DNA of 41,530 bases from assembly GCA_021107435.1 (NCBI GenBank), contig JAIOSV010000079.1, positions 1 to 41,530 on the forward strand, read 5' to 3'. The stretch comes from Candidatus Sabulitectum sp. GTDB lineage: Bacteria; Fermentibacterota; Fermentibacteria; Fermentibacterales; JCC-6. The notes beneath the pieces are model-generated. The model was not told the DNA's origin, searched no databases, and was given only the letters and a program-made list of their open reading frames with translations. Shown piece by piece: positions 17,248 to 26,130 of the stretch; the first letter of the stretch is position 1; every line of letters starts with the position of its first letter. Made by a program: the position numbers and the translations under genes.

Positions 17248-17810
17248 TGAGAATACGAATTAGTAGTTTTGCTGTTTTTTGCGCAGGATTGATATGTCTG
17301 GCGGGCTGTGGTAAAGAACCTGCTGACTGGTCTGACGAAAGTGGACAGATACAGACAGTCGCTGACTTCAGGCTTGTGCAGGCGGAAGACGGTATCCGGG
17401 AGTGGATGCTGTCCGGTGATTCCGCGGTATACAGGGAGGCTGACAGCCTTCTTTTCATGACACAGGTAAACATTGTTTTTTATGAGAACGATATCCCTGA
17501 AAGCTTTGTAAGAAGTGACACGGGAACTTCGGATCTTGTTGGCGGAGCTACAATACTCTGGGGAAATGTTCATGCTGAAAATACCAGCGGGAGAACACTT
17601 GACACAGATCTTTTAAACTGGTCTGATTCGCTGGAAACCTTTGATACTGACTGCCTGGTTACATTTGTTATCCCGGAAAGTGACGGTACTGTTACCACTA
17701 TTCACGGCAGAGGCGTCAATCTCGACACGGGCCTCAGTGCCGTGGGAGATGTGATTGTCCGTGAGTCATTTACTGCTGTTACATCAGGGGAGTTACCCTT
17801 TGACGAATAA
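17247..17810 (+). CDS. lptC: LPS transport protein LptC-like lipoprotein
   Basis: 187 residues. LptC anchors the periplasmic LPS bridge at the inner membrane. Here the N-terminus is a lipoprotein signal (basic MRIR, hydrophobic run, LAGC at 18-21), an arrangement seen in FCB-group LptC proteins rather than the uncleaved helix of E. coli. The mature part is beta-rich with the LptC pattern of W-x-L-x-G/A-D and a paired strand repeat, matching the beta-jellyroll fold. Position between kdsD and lptA supports the call more than sequence alone. The gene overlaps the start of lptA. Confidence 0.8.
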   Translation: MRIRISSFAVFCAGLICLAGCGKEPADWSDESGQIQTVADFRLVQAEDGIREWMLSGDSAVYREADSLLFMTQVNIVFYENDIPESFVRSDTGTSDLVGGATILWGNVHAENTSGRTLDTDLLNWSDSLETFDTDCLVTFVIPESDGTVTTIHGRGVNLDTGLSAVGDVIVRESFTAVTSGELPFDE

Positions 17811-18852
17811 ACACTTTGCAATTCTTTTGTGTGTCTGCGTTTCTTCGATTGCGGGTGTGTTTACTGTAACATCAGACGATGCTTCAACAACCGAGCTTGA
17901 AAACGGTGAATCCATCCTTGAACTTAACGGTAATGTTGTAGTCACTGATGATCAGGTAACAGTTACATCCAACTCTGCAATTATATATCAGGACTCAGAG
18001 AGAGCAGAGTTTACAGGCAATGTTCATGTGGATGCGGATACACTCTCTGCAAGCGGGTATTTTCTTTCCTACTCCAGGATTACCGGGATTATGATTCTTA
18101 AAGGCAATGCTGTTCTTACCGATGGTTCCTCTGTTCTCACTGCGGATCAGGTTGACTGGTTCAGGTTCAGAGACAAGGCTACAGCCAGGGGCTCTGTTGT
18201 TCTTCAAGGTGACTGGCTTGGAATGGTTCAGGGTGAGTATGCTCTGTACGACAGGGAAAGGCAGAGTCTTTTCGTTACAGTGGATCCGATTCTTACCCGG
18301 GTTGAGGGTTCTGATACAACTGTAATTACTGCTGACAGGCTGGAATTTTTCGAAGACGGAGAAAGAGCGGAGGCTCAGGGCAATGCCTGTGTTTCCATGG
18401 GATCCGGCGGTATGGAAACCTCCAGTGAATACCTCCGATATTTTGGAGAAGAGGATCGAATGGAGTTGATCGGGTCTCCTGAAATAGCCGGTGAAGAGGG
18501 AACCATTAGAGGAGACTGGATGGAAATTCTTCTTAACTCTGATGGTGCCGTGAACTTTCTGCGAATTGAAGGAGCGGCTTCCGGCGATCTTGAGGATCAG
18601 GAAACGACAATAAACTTCAGTTCCCAGAGGGCTGAATTCGCCTTTCTTCCTTCAGGAGATGACCTGGACAGTCTTCTGCTTCAGGGCGGTGCAGTTCTCA
18701 ATGTTGCAGGCGAGGATTCAGTGAGAGCGGAAGTAAACACAATCAGCGCTGAGGAGATAGTGATAAGATTTCTCTCTGGAGAAGCGGACGAAATAATGGG
18801 CAGGGGAGCTGTCAGGGGAACATACAGCTGGAGCGGAGAGTTTCGTGAGTGA
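17800..18852 (+). CDS. lptA: LptA/OstA-family periplasmic LPS-bridge protein, long form
   Basis: About 350 residues from a TTG start at 17800 chosen because GGGGAG lies 7 bases upstream and the product then begins with a clean signal peptide (TNKHFAILLCVCVSSIAG). An in-frame TTG at 17755 would prepend 15 residues and spoil the signal. The mature protein is a series of beta-strand pairs with the OstA pattern (LNGNVVV, FTGNVHV, LKGNAVL, ARGSVVL, AQGNACV), about twice the length of E. coli LptA. It may supply more of the bridge or include an OstA repeat region like the N-domain of LptD. It overlaps lptB by 8 bases. Confidence 0.82.
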   Translation: MTNKHFAILLCVCVSSIAGVFTVTSDDASTTELENGESILELNGNVVVTDDQVTVTSNSAIIYQDSERAEFTGNVHVDADTLSASGYFLSYSRITGIMILKGNAVLTDGSSVLTADQVDWFRFRDKATARGSVVLQGDWLGMVQGEYALYDRERQSLFVTVDPILTRVEGSDTTVITADRLEFFEDGERAEAQGNACVSMGSGGMETSSEYLRYFGEEDRMELIGSPEIAGEEGTIRGDWMEILLNSDGAVNFLRIEGAASGDLEDQETTINFSSQRAEFAFLPSGDDLDSLLLQGGAVLNVAGEDSVRAEVNTISAEEIVIRFLSGEADEIMGRGAVRGTYSWSGEFRE

Positions 18853-19588
18853 GCAGGGAAAACAGGCCAGGCATCTGGTGACCAGAGACCTGATAAAAAA
18901 GTACAGAAGACGCAAGGTGGTGGACGGAGTCAGTTTGACGGTGGAAAAGGGTGAAATTGTGGGCCTTCTTGGCCCCAACGGCGCAGGAAAAACCACCACT
19001 TTCAACCAGATCGTAGGATTTATCAAACCGGACTCTGGAAGTGTTTTTCTTGATGACAGAGATATCACAGGATTTCCTATGTACAAGAGGGCACGACTTG
19101 GTCTTGGATATCTTCCTCAGGAATCAAGTGTATTCAGAAAAATGACAGTTGAGGACAATCTGATGTGTATCCTGGAGACCATGAGACTGAAAAAGAAAGA
19201 AAGAAGGCAGAGGAAGGATCAGCTTCTTGCAGAGCTGGGAATTACCAGACTGGCAAAGCAGAAAGCCTTTACTCTTTCCGGAGGGGAGAGACGCAGAGTG
19301 GAGATTGCCCGTGCTCTTGTTACTGAACCGGCGTTTCTTCTGCTGGATGAGCCATTCGCGGGTATTGACCCCATTGCTGTCGCGGAAATACAGGAAATAA
19401 TAAGGGATCTGGCTCAGCGGGGCCTTGGGGTTCTTATAACAGATCACAGCGTTAGAGAAACTCTGGCCATTACAGACAGAGCTTACATCATGTACGATGG
19501 AAGAGTTCTTATTTCCGGCTCAGCCCAGGAGCTGGCAAACAACCCCGAGGCAAGAAAAATCTATCTGGGCGAAAGGTTTTCACTTTAG
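18845..19588 (+). CDS. lptB: LPS export ABC transporter ATPase
   Basis: 247 residues, normal for LptB, which powers LPS extraction with LptFG. Walker A GPNGAGKTT is at 43-51, Q-loop Gln at 91, signature LSGGERRR at 143-150, and Walker B FLLLDEPFAGIDP at 163-175, the last being typical of LptB. The H-loop His lies in ITDHS. GTG start at 18845. LptF and LptG are not in the window. Confidence 0.95.
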   Translation: MSEQGKQARHLVTRDLIKKYRRRKVVDGVSLTVEKGEIVGLLGPNGAGKTTTFNQIVGFIKPDSGSVFLDDRDITGFPMYKRARLGLGYLPQESSVFRKMTVEDNLMCILETMRLKKKERRQRKDQLLAELGITRLAKQKAFTLSGGERRRVEIARALVTEPAFLLLDEPFAGIDPIAVAEIQEIIRDLAQRGLGVLITDHSVRETLAITDRAYIMYDGRVLISGSAQELANNPEARKIYLGERFSL

Positions 19589-19589
19589 T

Positions 19590-20996
19590 ATGCCTGAACT
19601 CAGAGCTGAAATAAGATTATCACAGGTACAGAAACTGGCAATTACCCAGACTCTTCGTCAGCAGCTTGAAATTCTGCAGATGCCTTCCCTGGAGCTGGAT
19701 GGTCTTATAGTCACTGAGTTATCGGAGAATCCACTTCTGGAAGAGAAAGAGAATACCCCTGATAAAACAGAAGAACAGGAAAAGGAACCTTCCGACGATG
19801 AACCTGAACGAGAAGACTCGAAAGAAGAAGACCCACTGGATATCCTGAAGGAAATTGATGAAAGCATTGGCACGGCTCCTTCCACAAAATTTCGTGAGGA
19901 AGAACAGTGGCATCCTGAAGCTGCGAATCCGGAGACACTCAGCGAATTTCTGCTTTCTCAGCTTGACAGCCTTGAACTCTCGGAGGATGTGGAGAATGCC
20001 GCTGTGTATGTGATCTACTCTCTTGACAGGAACGGACTTCTTTCTCTTGATCCTGAGGAACTTCAGATTGGCTGGGATGGACCGGAGGATTCTCTTTGCA
20101 TGGCCATCAGTACCGTTCGTAAATTTGCTCCCCCGGGGGTGGCTCAGGATTCAGCAAGAAATGCGCTTCTTTTCCAGCTTCTTCAGAAAAGTGGAGATTC
20201 TTCCAGGGACACTCTGGAGTACAGAATACTGGATCAGTGTTTCAATGAACTCGCGGAAAGGCGTGTTCTCTCCATTGCCGGCACTCTTGGAGTAAGTCCC
20301 CATGAGGTTGAAATCGTGATAGAGAAGATCAGAGAACTCAATCCGTGGCCTGGAGCCGAATTTGCAGGCAGTACGGGCACAGTGGTTATTCCGGACATCA
20401 TAATTGAAAAGCATAACGGGAAATTCATGGTATTCCTGAACGACAACCGGTTTCCGCATCTTACCATAAGCGATAGAAACCGCCGGATACTTGAATCTCC
20501 CTCCGCTGGAGTGGTTGAGAAAAACTATGTGAAGAAGAAATTCAAGAGAGCCAGCTGGTTTATCAGGGCGATTAAACAACGACAGGAAACCGTGATGAAG
20601 ATATCCAATTTCATTGTGGAAACTCAACGGGAGTTTTTGCTTCATGGTATGGAATCTCTGAGACCATTGACCCTTCAGGAAGCGGCAAAGGCTCTCGGCT
20701 TCAACCAGTCAACTATCAGCAGGGCAATCAACGGCAAGTATGTACAGTCTCCTCAGGGGATTCACGAGATGCGGTATTATTTCAGCAGGGGAAGTGCTGA
20801 CGCTTCGGTAACCGCGATTTCCGTAAAGGAGGATATCAGAAGGATTATTAACAGTGAAGATAAATACAATCCTTTCAGTGATGAGAGAATTGCCGATATG
20901 CTGAACAGCAGTGGAACAAAAATTAAGAGACGAACGGTAGCTAATTACCGCAAATATATGAACATACCGGGTGCCAGGAAAAGAAGGCGCTTCTAG
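19590..20996 (+). CDS. rpoN: RNA polymerase sigma-54 factor
   Basis: 468 residues from the ATG at 19590; an earlier in-frame start would lie deep in lptB and adds 31 unrelated residues. Region I is Gln/Leu-rich (LAITQTLRQQLEILQMPSLEL, about 17-37), region II is acidic (50-90), the core-binding part follows, a helix-turn-helix lies near 355-395, and the RpoN box RRTVANYRKY is at 447-456. Sigma-54 drives promoters of the -24/-12 type with activator ATPases. Its place right after lptB is the same as in proteobacteria. I found no convincing -24/-12 promoter in the window. Confidence 0.95.
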   Translation: MPELRAEIRLSQVQKLAITQTLRQQLEILQMPSLELDGLIVTELSENPLLEEKENTPDKTEEQEKEPSDDEPEREDSKEEDPLDILKEIDESIGTAPSTKFREEEQWHPEAANPETLSEFLLSQLDSLELSEDVENAAVYVIYSLDRNGLLSLDPEELQIGWDGPEDSLCMAISTVRKFAPPGVAQDSARNALLFQLLQKSGDSSRDTLEYRILDQCFNELAERRVLSIAGTLGVSPHEVEIVIEKIRELNPWPGAEFAGSTGTVVIPDIIIEKHNGKFMVFLNDNRFPHLTISDRNRRILESPSAGVVEKNYVKKKFKRASWFIRAIKQRQETVMKISNFIVETQREFLLHGMESLRPLTLQEAAKALGFNQSTISRAINGKYVQSPQGIHEMRYYFSRGSADASVTAISVKEDIRRIINSEDKYNPFSDERIADMLNSSGTKIKRRTVANYRKYMNIPGARKRRRF

Positions 20997-21021
20997 AACA
21001 TGTCTCCTGAAGGGAGCTTGG

Positions 21022-22407
21022 ATGAGCAACGATATCTTCAAGGGTTACAGAGGAGCAACCAGAGAAATGATGGAGAAATTAGGTATCAGCGTCTGGGATG
21101 ATGTCGTCCTTACAGCGGGCTCTAACACTTTTGAAGGCGTTGTTCTTCCCAGAAGCGAAACTGCCGACGCTGATCACATTGTCATAAAGCTGGCAACAGG
21201 TTACAACATAGGAATTTCAGCTTCAAAAGCAACCGGTGTAAAAATTCTGGGATCGAGAGAAGTTCTGTACCAGATCGCTGAGCAGGAATTCCCTTTTGAT
21301 CCTTCGCATCCCAATGTGAAACTGCTTGGTACCGGTGGTACCATTGCAAGCCGCCTGGACTACAAGACAGGTGCGGTTATTCCTGCTTTCTCACCAGGTG
21401 AACTATACGGAGCTGTACCGGAGCTCGCGGATATATGTAATCTTGAAACGGAGAAGCTTTTCGGGATATTCAGTGAAGATATGGGACCGAAACAATATAT
21501 CATACTGGCAAAGGCCATAGAGAAGGAAATCAAGAATGGTGTTGCCGGAATAATGATTGGGCATGGAACAGACACTCTGAGCCACACCGCTGCCGCTCTT
21601 ACCTACATGTGTCAGGATCTTCCAGTGCCTGTAGTTCTTGTCGGCAGTCAGCGGTCAAGTGATCGTCCTTCCAGTGACGCTGCTTTGAATCTGATTCATG
21701 CAGCCAGAACAGCAGCCTACTTTGATGCCGCAGAGGTTGTGGTCTGTATGTTCGGACCTACCAGTGATCAGTATGGTCTGCTGCACAGAGGTCCTCAGGT
21801 AAGGAAAATGCATTCAAGTTACAGGAGTACTTTCAGAACAATCGGTGACAGACCTCTAGCGATGGTTGACAGAGAAAGCTTTACCTTTCTGAAGAAAGAC
21901 TACATCAAGAGGGATCTCAGCCGCAAACCCAATATACGCCCTGTTTTTGATGACAGAGTGGGGATGATCTACTACTACCCCAGTATGAAAGCTGATATGA
22001 TAGATTCCCTGGTGGAGAATGGTTACAAGGGAATAATTATTGCCGGCACAGGTCTTGGCCATGTGAACAAGGCTCTTTACGAACCCATTCGCAGGGCTAC
22101 GGAAGCCGGTGTCCACGTGTTCATGACAGTGCAGACCCTCTGGGGTTTTGCACAGATGTATGTCTACGACACAGGAAGACTTCTGATGCAGAGGGGTGTC
22201 GTGCCGCTGGGCAACATGCTTCCAGAGGCAGCCTACATAAAACTTGCCTGGGCGATGGGTGTCACAGATGATCATGAGGAAGTTAAACGCATCATGCTTA
22301 CTCCGGTTGGTGGCGATATTACTGAAAGCGAACCTCCAGACGGTTACCTTATTCTCCAGGGTGGTGTACCGGAGGTTAAAGACATTTTCAAGGGAATAAA
22401 CAGATAG
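21022..22407 (+). CDS. gatD: Glutamyl-tRNA(Gln) amidotransferase subunit D (archaeal type)
   Basis: 461 residues. In archaea GatD releases ammonia from glutamine or asparagine for GatE, which amidates Glu-tRNA(Gln). An N-terminal beta-barrel (about 20-90) precedes the asparaginase-type domain. Catalytic residues are in place: Thr107 in GTGGTIAS, Thr183 and Asp184 in HGTDT, and Lys262 in RKMHSS, the last a GatD mark that differs from plain asparaginases. PAFSPGEL and PELADI are also GatD features. ATG at 21022 has AGGGAG upstream; it lies 25 bases after rpoN. No gatE is in the window. A bacterial host for gatD is unusual. Confidence 0.88.
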   Translation: MSNDIFKGYRGATREMMEKLGISVWDDVVLTAGSNTFEGVVLPRSETADADHIVIKLATGYNIGISASKATGVKILGSREVLYQIAEQEFPFDPSHPNVKLLGTGGTIASRLDYKTGAVIPAFSPGELYGAVPELADICNLETEKLFGIFSEDMGPKQYIILAKAIEKEIKNGVAGIMIGHGTDTLSHTAAALTYMCQDLPVPVVLVGSQRSSDRPSSDAALNLIHAARTAAYFDAAEVVVCMFGPTSDQYGLLHRGPQVRKMHSSYRSTFRTIGDRPLAMVDRESFTFLKKDYIKRDLSRKPNIRPVFDDRVGMIYYYPSMKADMIDSLVENGYKGIIIAGTGLGHVNKALYEPIRRATEAGVHVFMTVQTLWGFAQMYVYDTGRLLMQRGVVPLGNMLPEAAYIKLAWAMGVTDDHEEVKRIMLTPVGGDITESEPPDGYLILQGGVPEVKDIFKGINR

Positions 22408-22487
22408 AGGCCATCGGGCTGTCTGACAGAGAATAATCGTAACATGCCGGTATGCATGAGAATTGTTGAAACGCGAGAAGGTGAGCA

Positions 22488-22976
22488 ATGAACATAAAAA
22501 TTGAAGCTGTTGATCTCAACTTTCCAGAGGGGTGCAATATCATCCTGGGGCAGTCACACTTCATAAAGACTGTGGAAGATTTGTATGAGGCTGTATCCGG
22601 CACCATTCCCGGCAGTTCATTCGGGCTGGCTTTCAGCGAAGCTTCCGGACCTTGTCTTATACGCAGTGACGGTAATGATCTTGAATTGAAGAGAATTGCC
22701 GAAGAAAACCTTATAGCAATTTCTGCGGGACACTGTTTCATTATTGTGCTGGGCGAAGCTTTTCCCATTCAGATAATGAACAGGATAAAAGCAGTTCCCG
22801 AGGTCTGCAATATCTTCTGTGCCACTGCGAATCCAGTTCAGGTTCTTGTTGCCAGAACCGGGCAGGGCGGAGGTATTATGGGTGTTATTGACGGAGAATC
22901 ACCCACTGCGGTCGAATGCGAAGAGGATGTTAACGCAAGGATTGAACTACTGAAGAGGTTCGGTTACAAACGCTGA
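22488..22976 (+). CDS. Adenosine-specific kinase family protein (DUF355)
   Basis: 162 residues that match a small family named after an archaeal adenosine-binding protein. Visible family features are SFGLAFSEASG (about 44-54), GHCFIIVLGEAFP, the CNIFCATANP strand and GGGIMGVIDG near the C-terminus. The true reaction of the family is poorly known, so the kinase name is provisional. AAGGTGAG precedes the ATG. It follows gatD by 80 bases on the same strand and its last 30 bases overlap the convergent cyclase-TPR gene. Confidence 0.8.
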   Translation: MNIKIEAVDLNFPEGCNIILGQSHFIKTVEDLYEAVSGTIPGSSFGLAFSEASGPCLIRSDGNDLELKRIAEENLIAISAGHCFIIVLGEAFPIQIMNRIKAVPEVCNIFCATANPVQVLVARTGQGGGIMGVIDGESPTAVECEEDVNARIELLKRFGYKR

Positions 22977-23495
22977 CAGGATTGTTCTGTGCAGAGGAAT
23001 CTGATTGAGGAATGACTGTCTGAAATCTTCAGACTGAATCCTGTTCGCGGCACGGAGGATTTCGTCTTTCGCTGTTTTCTTCCATTCAGCAGCTTTTTTT
23101 CGGTACAATTCTTTGTCATCCGGTAAAAGGTTCGAGTTGCCTGAAATCGCAGTGTATATCTTCGACCATTTCCAATAGAGATCAGGAAGAGCCTTCTCAT
23201 TTTCATTTTTGGATTTCCGGGCGCTTTTCAAGTGTTTAAGAACCTTTTCAATTGCTGTTCCACTTTGAATGAGGCAAAGTGCCAGATCGGTTCTGATGGA
23301 TGCAATAAACCGACTGAGTTTATATGTTTCGCACAGGTGCAAAGCGTGCTGAAGCAGGCTAAGCGCCTCGGGGAGTTCGCTTCTGTTACGCAGGATTTCT
23401 GCCAGATACCAGCTGTTTTCAATAATTCCCTCTTTATCATCAATTTCTCTGCTGATCTCAAGTGATATTTGAAACTGCTTTTCGGCAGCCAGCAA
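22947..23495 (-). CDS. C-terminal TPR part of the adenylate cyclase, separated by a frameshift
   Basis: 182 residues from a TTG with no ribosome site. The open frame extends further upstream without a start and reads as one more TPR unit (TNSAALKLRTGDLLAAEKQF), continuing exactly from the end of the cyclase gene at 23513-25333 if one A is added to the run AAAA (+ strand T at 23549-23552). The two pieces together would make about 795 residues. Further helices (ILRNRSELPEALSLLQHAL) show TPR spacing. Most likely one gene broken by an indel or an assembly error. Confidence 0.7.
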   Translation of the reverse strand: MLAAEKQFQISLEISREIDDKEGIIENSWYLAEILRNRSELPEALSLLQHALHLCETYKLSRFIASIRTDLALCLIQSGTAIEKVLKHLKSARKSKNENEKALPDLYWKWSKIYTAISGNSNLLPDDKELYRKKAAEWKKTAKDEILRAANRIQSEDFRQSFLNQIPLHRTILSAFVTEPLQ

Positions 23496-23512
23496 ATCTC
23501 CGGTTCGCAGCT

Positions 23513-25333
23513 TTAATGCCGCAGAGTTTGTAAGAAGGATTCCCTCAGTTTTGCCAGCGACAGGGCTCTGCTGAAGTGTTTTTCTGCTTCTCTGTTCTGT
23601 CCAAGAGAAAGCATTGCGCTTCCCATGTTGTTTAATGCCATGCAGATACTTCGTTTATCATTAAGTTCTTCTGACAATCTCATGCTTTTTAATACGGTAG
23701 TGTATGACTGTTCTACATCGCCGCGATCGTTGTAAATAATGCCGATGTTGGTAAGCAGACTGGCTTCGCCTGCCCGGTCTCTGATGACTGTTACGATCTG
23801 CAGGGATTTTTTATAGAACTCAATTGCTTTCATTCCGTTGCCGCTGCGCCAGTGAACCAGTCCTATATTGCAGAGAGAATGTGCCTGGCCTGTTCTTGAG
23901 CCCAATTCTCGAGACATTGCAAGGCTTTTCTTCAGCTTGACTAATGACTCTGAAAACAGGGAACGGTCACAATCAATCAAACCTGTGTTATTCAGGAGAC
24001 TGGCTTCCTGAGTTTTGTTGCGCAACTTTATTGCAAGTTTCATTGCCTCACTGTTGGCAGTCTGCGCCGCGTCCAGATCACCCTTCATCCAGTGGGAAAC
24101 TCCAATTGATCTTATGATACTGAGAAGATCTGATGAATTATTGCCGGCCAGCGCAATTTCCTGTGCATCTCTGAATATTTTCAGACTTTCTGCAAATTCT
24201 CCTGAGTCCCTGTAAGTTGCTCCAAGAACTATCCGCGCTGGAATCATATCAGGCTCACGGGCAATGACCTGCTCCAGAAGATCCCTGGCTTGTTGAATAT
24301 GCTGCTTGTTGCTTTTTGTTTGCCACAGGTGAAGAGCTTGAAGGTATTTCTCGTAGGTAGAAGTGGATTCAACTTCGACTTCCGCAATTCCAGGATATTC
24401 ATCAGGGTTTCTGCCAAGAGCTTTCAGAATACCGTCAGCAAGTTTCCCCTTTATTGCCGGAAGATCATCTATCTCCTCAATCCATGAGTCCATCCAGACA
24501 GTTCTGCCTGATTTTACTTCTTTAAGAGTCAGAGAAAGTTTTATCTGCGAGCCTGTTCGTTCAATGGTTCCCTGAACAAAGCTGGAAGAACCAAATCTCC
24601 TGGCAATATCATCCTTGCTTTCTCCGCTCCGCATAGACTTGATAAGAGACGTTACGGGGACAACGGACATAGAGTTTGCTTTTGAAAGATCACTGAGAAG
24701 GTCTGCTGAGATTCCATAGGCATAGAACTCGTCATCAGCTTCACCTATGTTGGCAAGGGGGAAAACTGAGAGAACCAGTGATCCTGATTCCTTAACAGGG
24801 TTGATTCCGCTTTCCCTTTCAGGGGAAACACCGGTCGGACCAAGAAAATGTATCTGCAGCAGACGGCCAAGCCCCTTGAGTCTGGTAAGCCCCATATCAA
24901 CAGTTTCAGGTCTGTCACTTTCTTTGTACTGCGAGAGTACTTCCCGGCTGAGCAGAATTCCTCCACCGGGGGCTTTGCTTTCCAGACGAGAGGCCACATT
25001 AACAGTATCACCGAAGATGTCTCCGCTTTCAAAAAGAACACTGCCGTAGTGGATCCCAATTCGAACCTTGAAATTTCTGCTGCAGAGACTGTTCTGAATG
25101 TCCATTGCAGCGGATACTGCATTGGGGGTGTGAGAAAAAACACTGAGTGTTCCGTCACCCATTTCCTTTACTAATTTGCCATCTCTGGAAGCGAGTGCTT
25201 TACGAACGACTGCCATTTTCTGGGAAAGTACTCGCATTGCCTTGTCTTCGGAGCGTTCCATGAGAGATGTGAAGCCAACTACATCCGTGAACATTACAGC
25301 AGCCTGTTTTCTACTGGGCAATGAATTATCCAT
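23513..25333 (-). CDS. Class III adenylate cyclase with TolB-like and TPR domains (frameshifted near 3' end)
   Basis: About 606 residues from ATG 25333 (a TTG at 25354 is also open). The cyclase domain (about 8-175) has both metal-binding Asp (D17 in FTDVVGF, D60 in MGDG), the adenine-selecting Lys in KLVKEMGD, and the transition-state Asn112 and Arg116 in NVASR, so cAMP synthesis is likely. Next comes a TolB-like segment (about 190-320) that begins VLSVFPLANIGEADDEFYAYG, then six or more TPR units (NTGLIDCDRSLFSES, NIGLVHWRSGNGMKA, NIGIIYNDRGDVEQS, NNMGSAMLSLGQNRE). The frame ends early at LRESFLQTLRH, where a one-base change would continue the TPR array. A soluble signalling protein that senses an unknown partner through its repeats. 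Confidence 0.85.
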   Translation of the reverse strand: MDNSLPSRKQAAVMFTDVVGFTSLMERSEDKAMRVLSQKMAVVRKALASRDGKLVKEMGDGTLSVFSHTPNAVSAAMDIQNSLCSRNFKVRIGIHYGSVLFESGDIFGDTVNVASRLESKAPGGGILLSREVLSQYKESDRPETVDMGLTRLKGLGRLLQIHFLGPTGVSPERESGINPVKESGSLVLSVFPLANIGEADDEFYAYGISADLLSDLSKANSMSVVPVTSLIKSMRSGESKDDIARRFGSSSFVQGTIERTGSQIKLSLTLKEVKSGRTVWMDSWIEEIDDLPAIKGKLADGILKALGRNPDEYPGIAEVEVESTSTYEKYLQALHLWQTKSNKQHIQQARDLLEQVIAREPDMIPARIVLGATYRDSGEFAESLKIFRDAQEIALAGNNSSDLLSIIRSIGVSHWMKGDLDAAQTANSEAMKLAIKLRNKTQEASLLNNTGLIDCDRSLFSESLVKLKKSLAMSRELGSRTGQAHSLCNIGLVHWRSGNGMKAIEFYKKSLQIVTVIRDRAGEASLLTNIGIIYNDRGDVEQSYTTVLKSMRLSEELNDKRSICMALNNMGSAMLSLGQNREAEKHFSRALSLAKLRESFLQTLRH

Positions 25334-25354
25334 TCGTTTCTGGAAAGAAATCAA

Positions 25355-25664
25355 GAACTACACATTCGAAGAGACAATACTGAGGGTGACTTCAGGCTGT
25401 CAATAGCAATCCCATATGCTATGTTCGGACTGACTTTCACTGTTAATCAATTCTGAATGATTTGATACTTCAGTGCATCAACTTTTTTTTACTGTGGGCC
25501 AGTTGCGGAAGGTGTATGGCTGTTTGTCCAATGGGGCATTCATGGGGATTTTGCAAACACTGACCCTGCGATTACCTTTACGGATTCTGGACAGGCAATG
25601 AGTGTTGTACTTCTGATCGGGGCAAGCAATAATCCCGGTTAATTCGACGCGGAGGAGGAATGGA
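25355..25664. other. 310-base divergent intergenic region
   Basis: It separates the leftward cyclase from the rightward MaoC-like gene and must hold promoters for both. Seen: an ATAGCA/TGCTAT inverted repeat (25403-25422, spacer 8), a T8 run at 25483-25490, and GGAGGAGG just before the MaoC start. A frame at 25447-25554 contains Cys spacing like a ferredoxin but has no start codon. No clear -35/-10 pair was identified. Confidence 0.55.
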
Positions 25665-26129
25665 ATGACTGAGAAAACGATTATCGCTTCCCACGAGGAC
25701 ATTGAGAAATTTAACGGCAGAGAAGTTGGCAGGTCTCCCTGGAAAAGGATTACACAGGAGAGAATAATTGCCTTTGCTGATGCAACCAGCGATCATCAAT
25801 GGATACACATTGATATTGAAAGAGCAGCAGCTTCTCCATTTGGAGCAACAATCGCACACGGGTTTCTTACTGTTTCTCTTCTCCCGTCACTTCTTGATGA
25901 AATAATTGAAGTGCGCAATTCTGAAATGACAGTAAACTACGCTGTGGAGAACTTGCGGTTTGGTACTCCCGTGCTTGTTGACAGCGAAGTTAGGCTCATT
26001 CTGTCTGTTAACGGTATTCGGAATCTCAGAGGAATAACCCGGGTAACACTTGGTGTTGAAATGGAAATCAAGGGAGAGAAACGATCTGCGTACAAAGGCA
26101 ACATAGTGCTGCTGTATCACTTTAAATAA
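25665..26129 (+). CDS. MaoC-like (hot-dog fold) enoyl-CoA hydratase/dehydratase
   Basis: 154 residues, the normal length of a single hot-dog MaoC domain. The catalytic segment FADATSDHQWIHID (about 38-51) carries the Asp and His used to hydrate trans-2-enoyl-CoA; AHGFLTVSLLP follows and helps form the CoA pocket. Likely substrate is an enoyl-CoA, (R)-specific. A strong GGAGGAGG lies upstream of the ATG. It is convergent with the SDR gene and near the sphingolipid-like genes, but its own role there is not shown. C-terminal half is slightly variable. Confidence 0.85.
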   Translation: MTEKTIIASHEDIEKFNGREVGRSPWKRITQERIIAFADATSDHQWIHIDIERAAASPFGATIAHGFLTVSLLPSLLDEIIEVRNSEMTVNYAVENLRFGTPVLVDSEVRLILSVNGIRNLRGITRVTLGVEMEIKGEKRSAYKGNIVLLYHFK

Positions 26130-26130
26130 C

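Noticed and set aside
20151-20645. 164-codon open frame on the minus strand
   Set aside because: Antisense to rpoN; no recognisable motif.
21856-22488. 210-codon open frame on the minus strand
   Set aside because: Antisense to gatD, which has all its catalytic residues; no start signal or domain.
25495-25554. Cys pattern CGRCMAVCP like a ferredoxin iron-sulfur site
   Set aside because: The frame is about 36 codons long with no start codon or ribosome site and ends at TGA soon after; likely chance.
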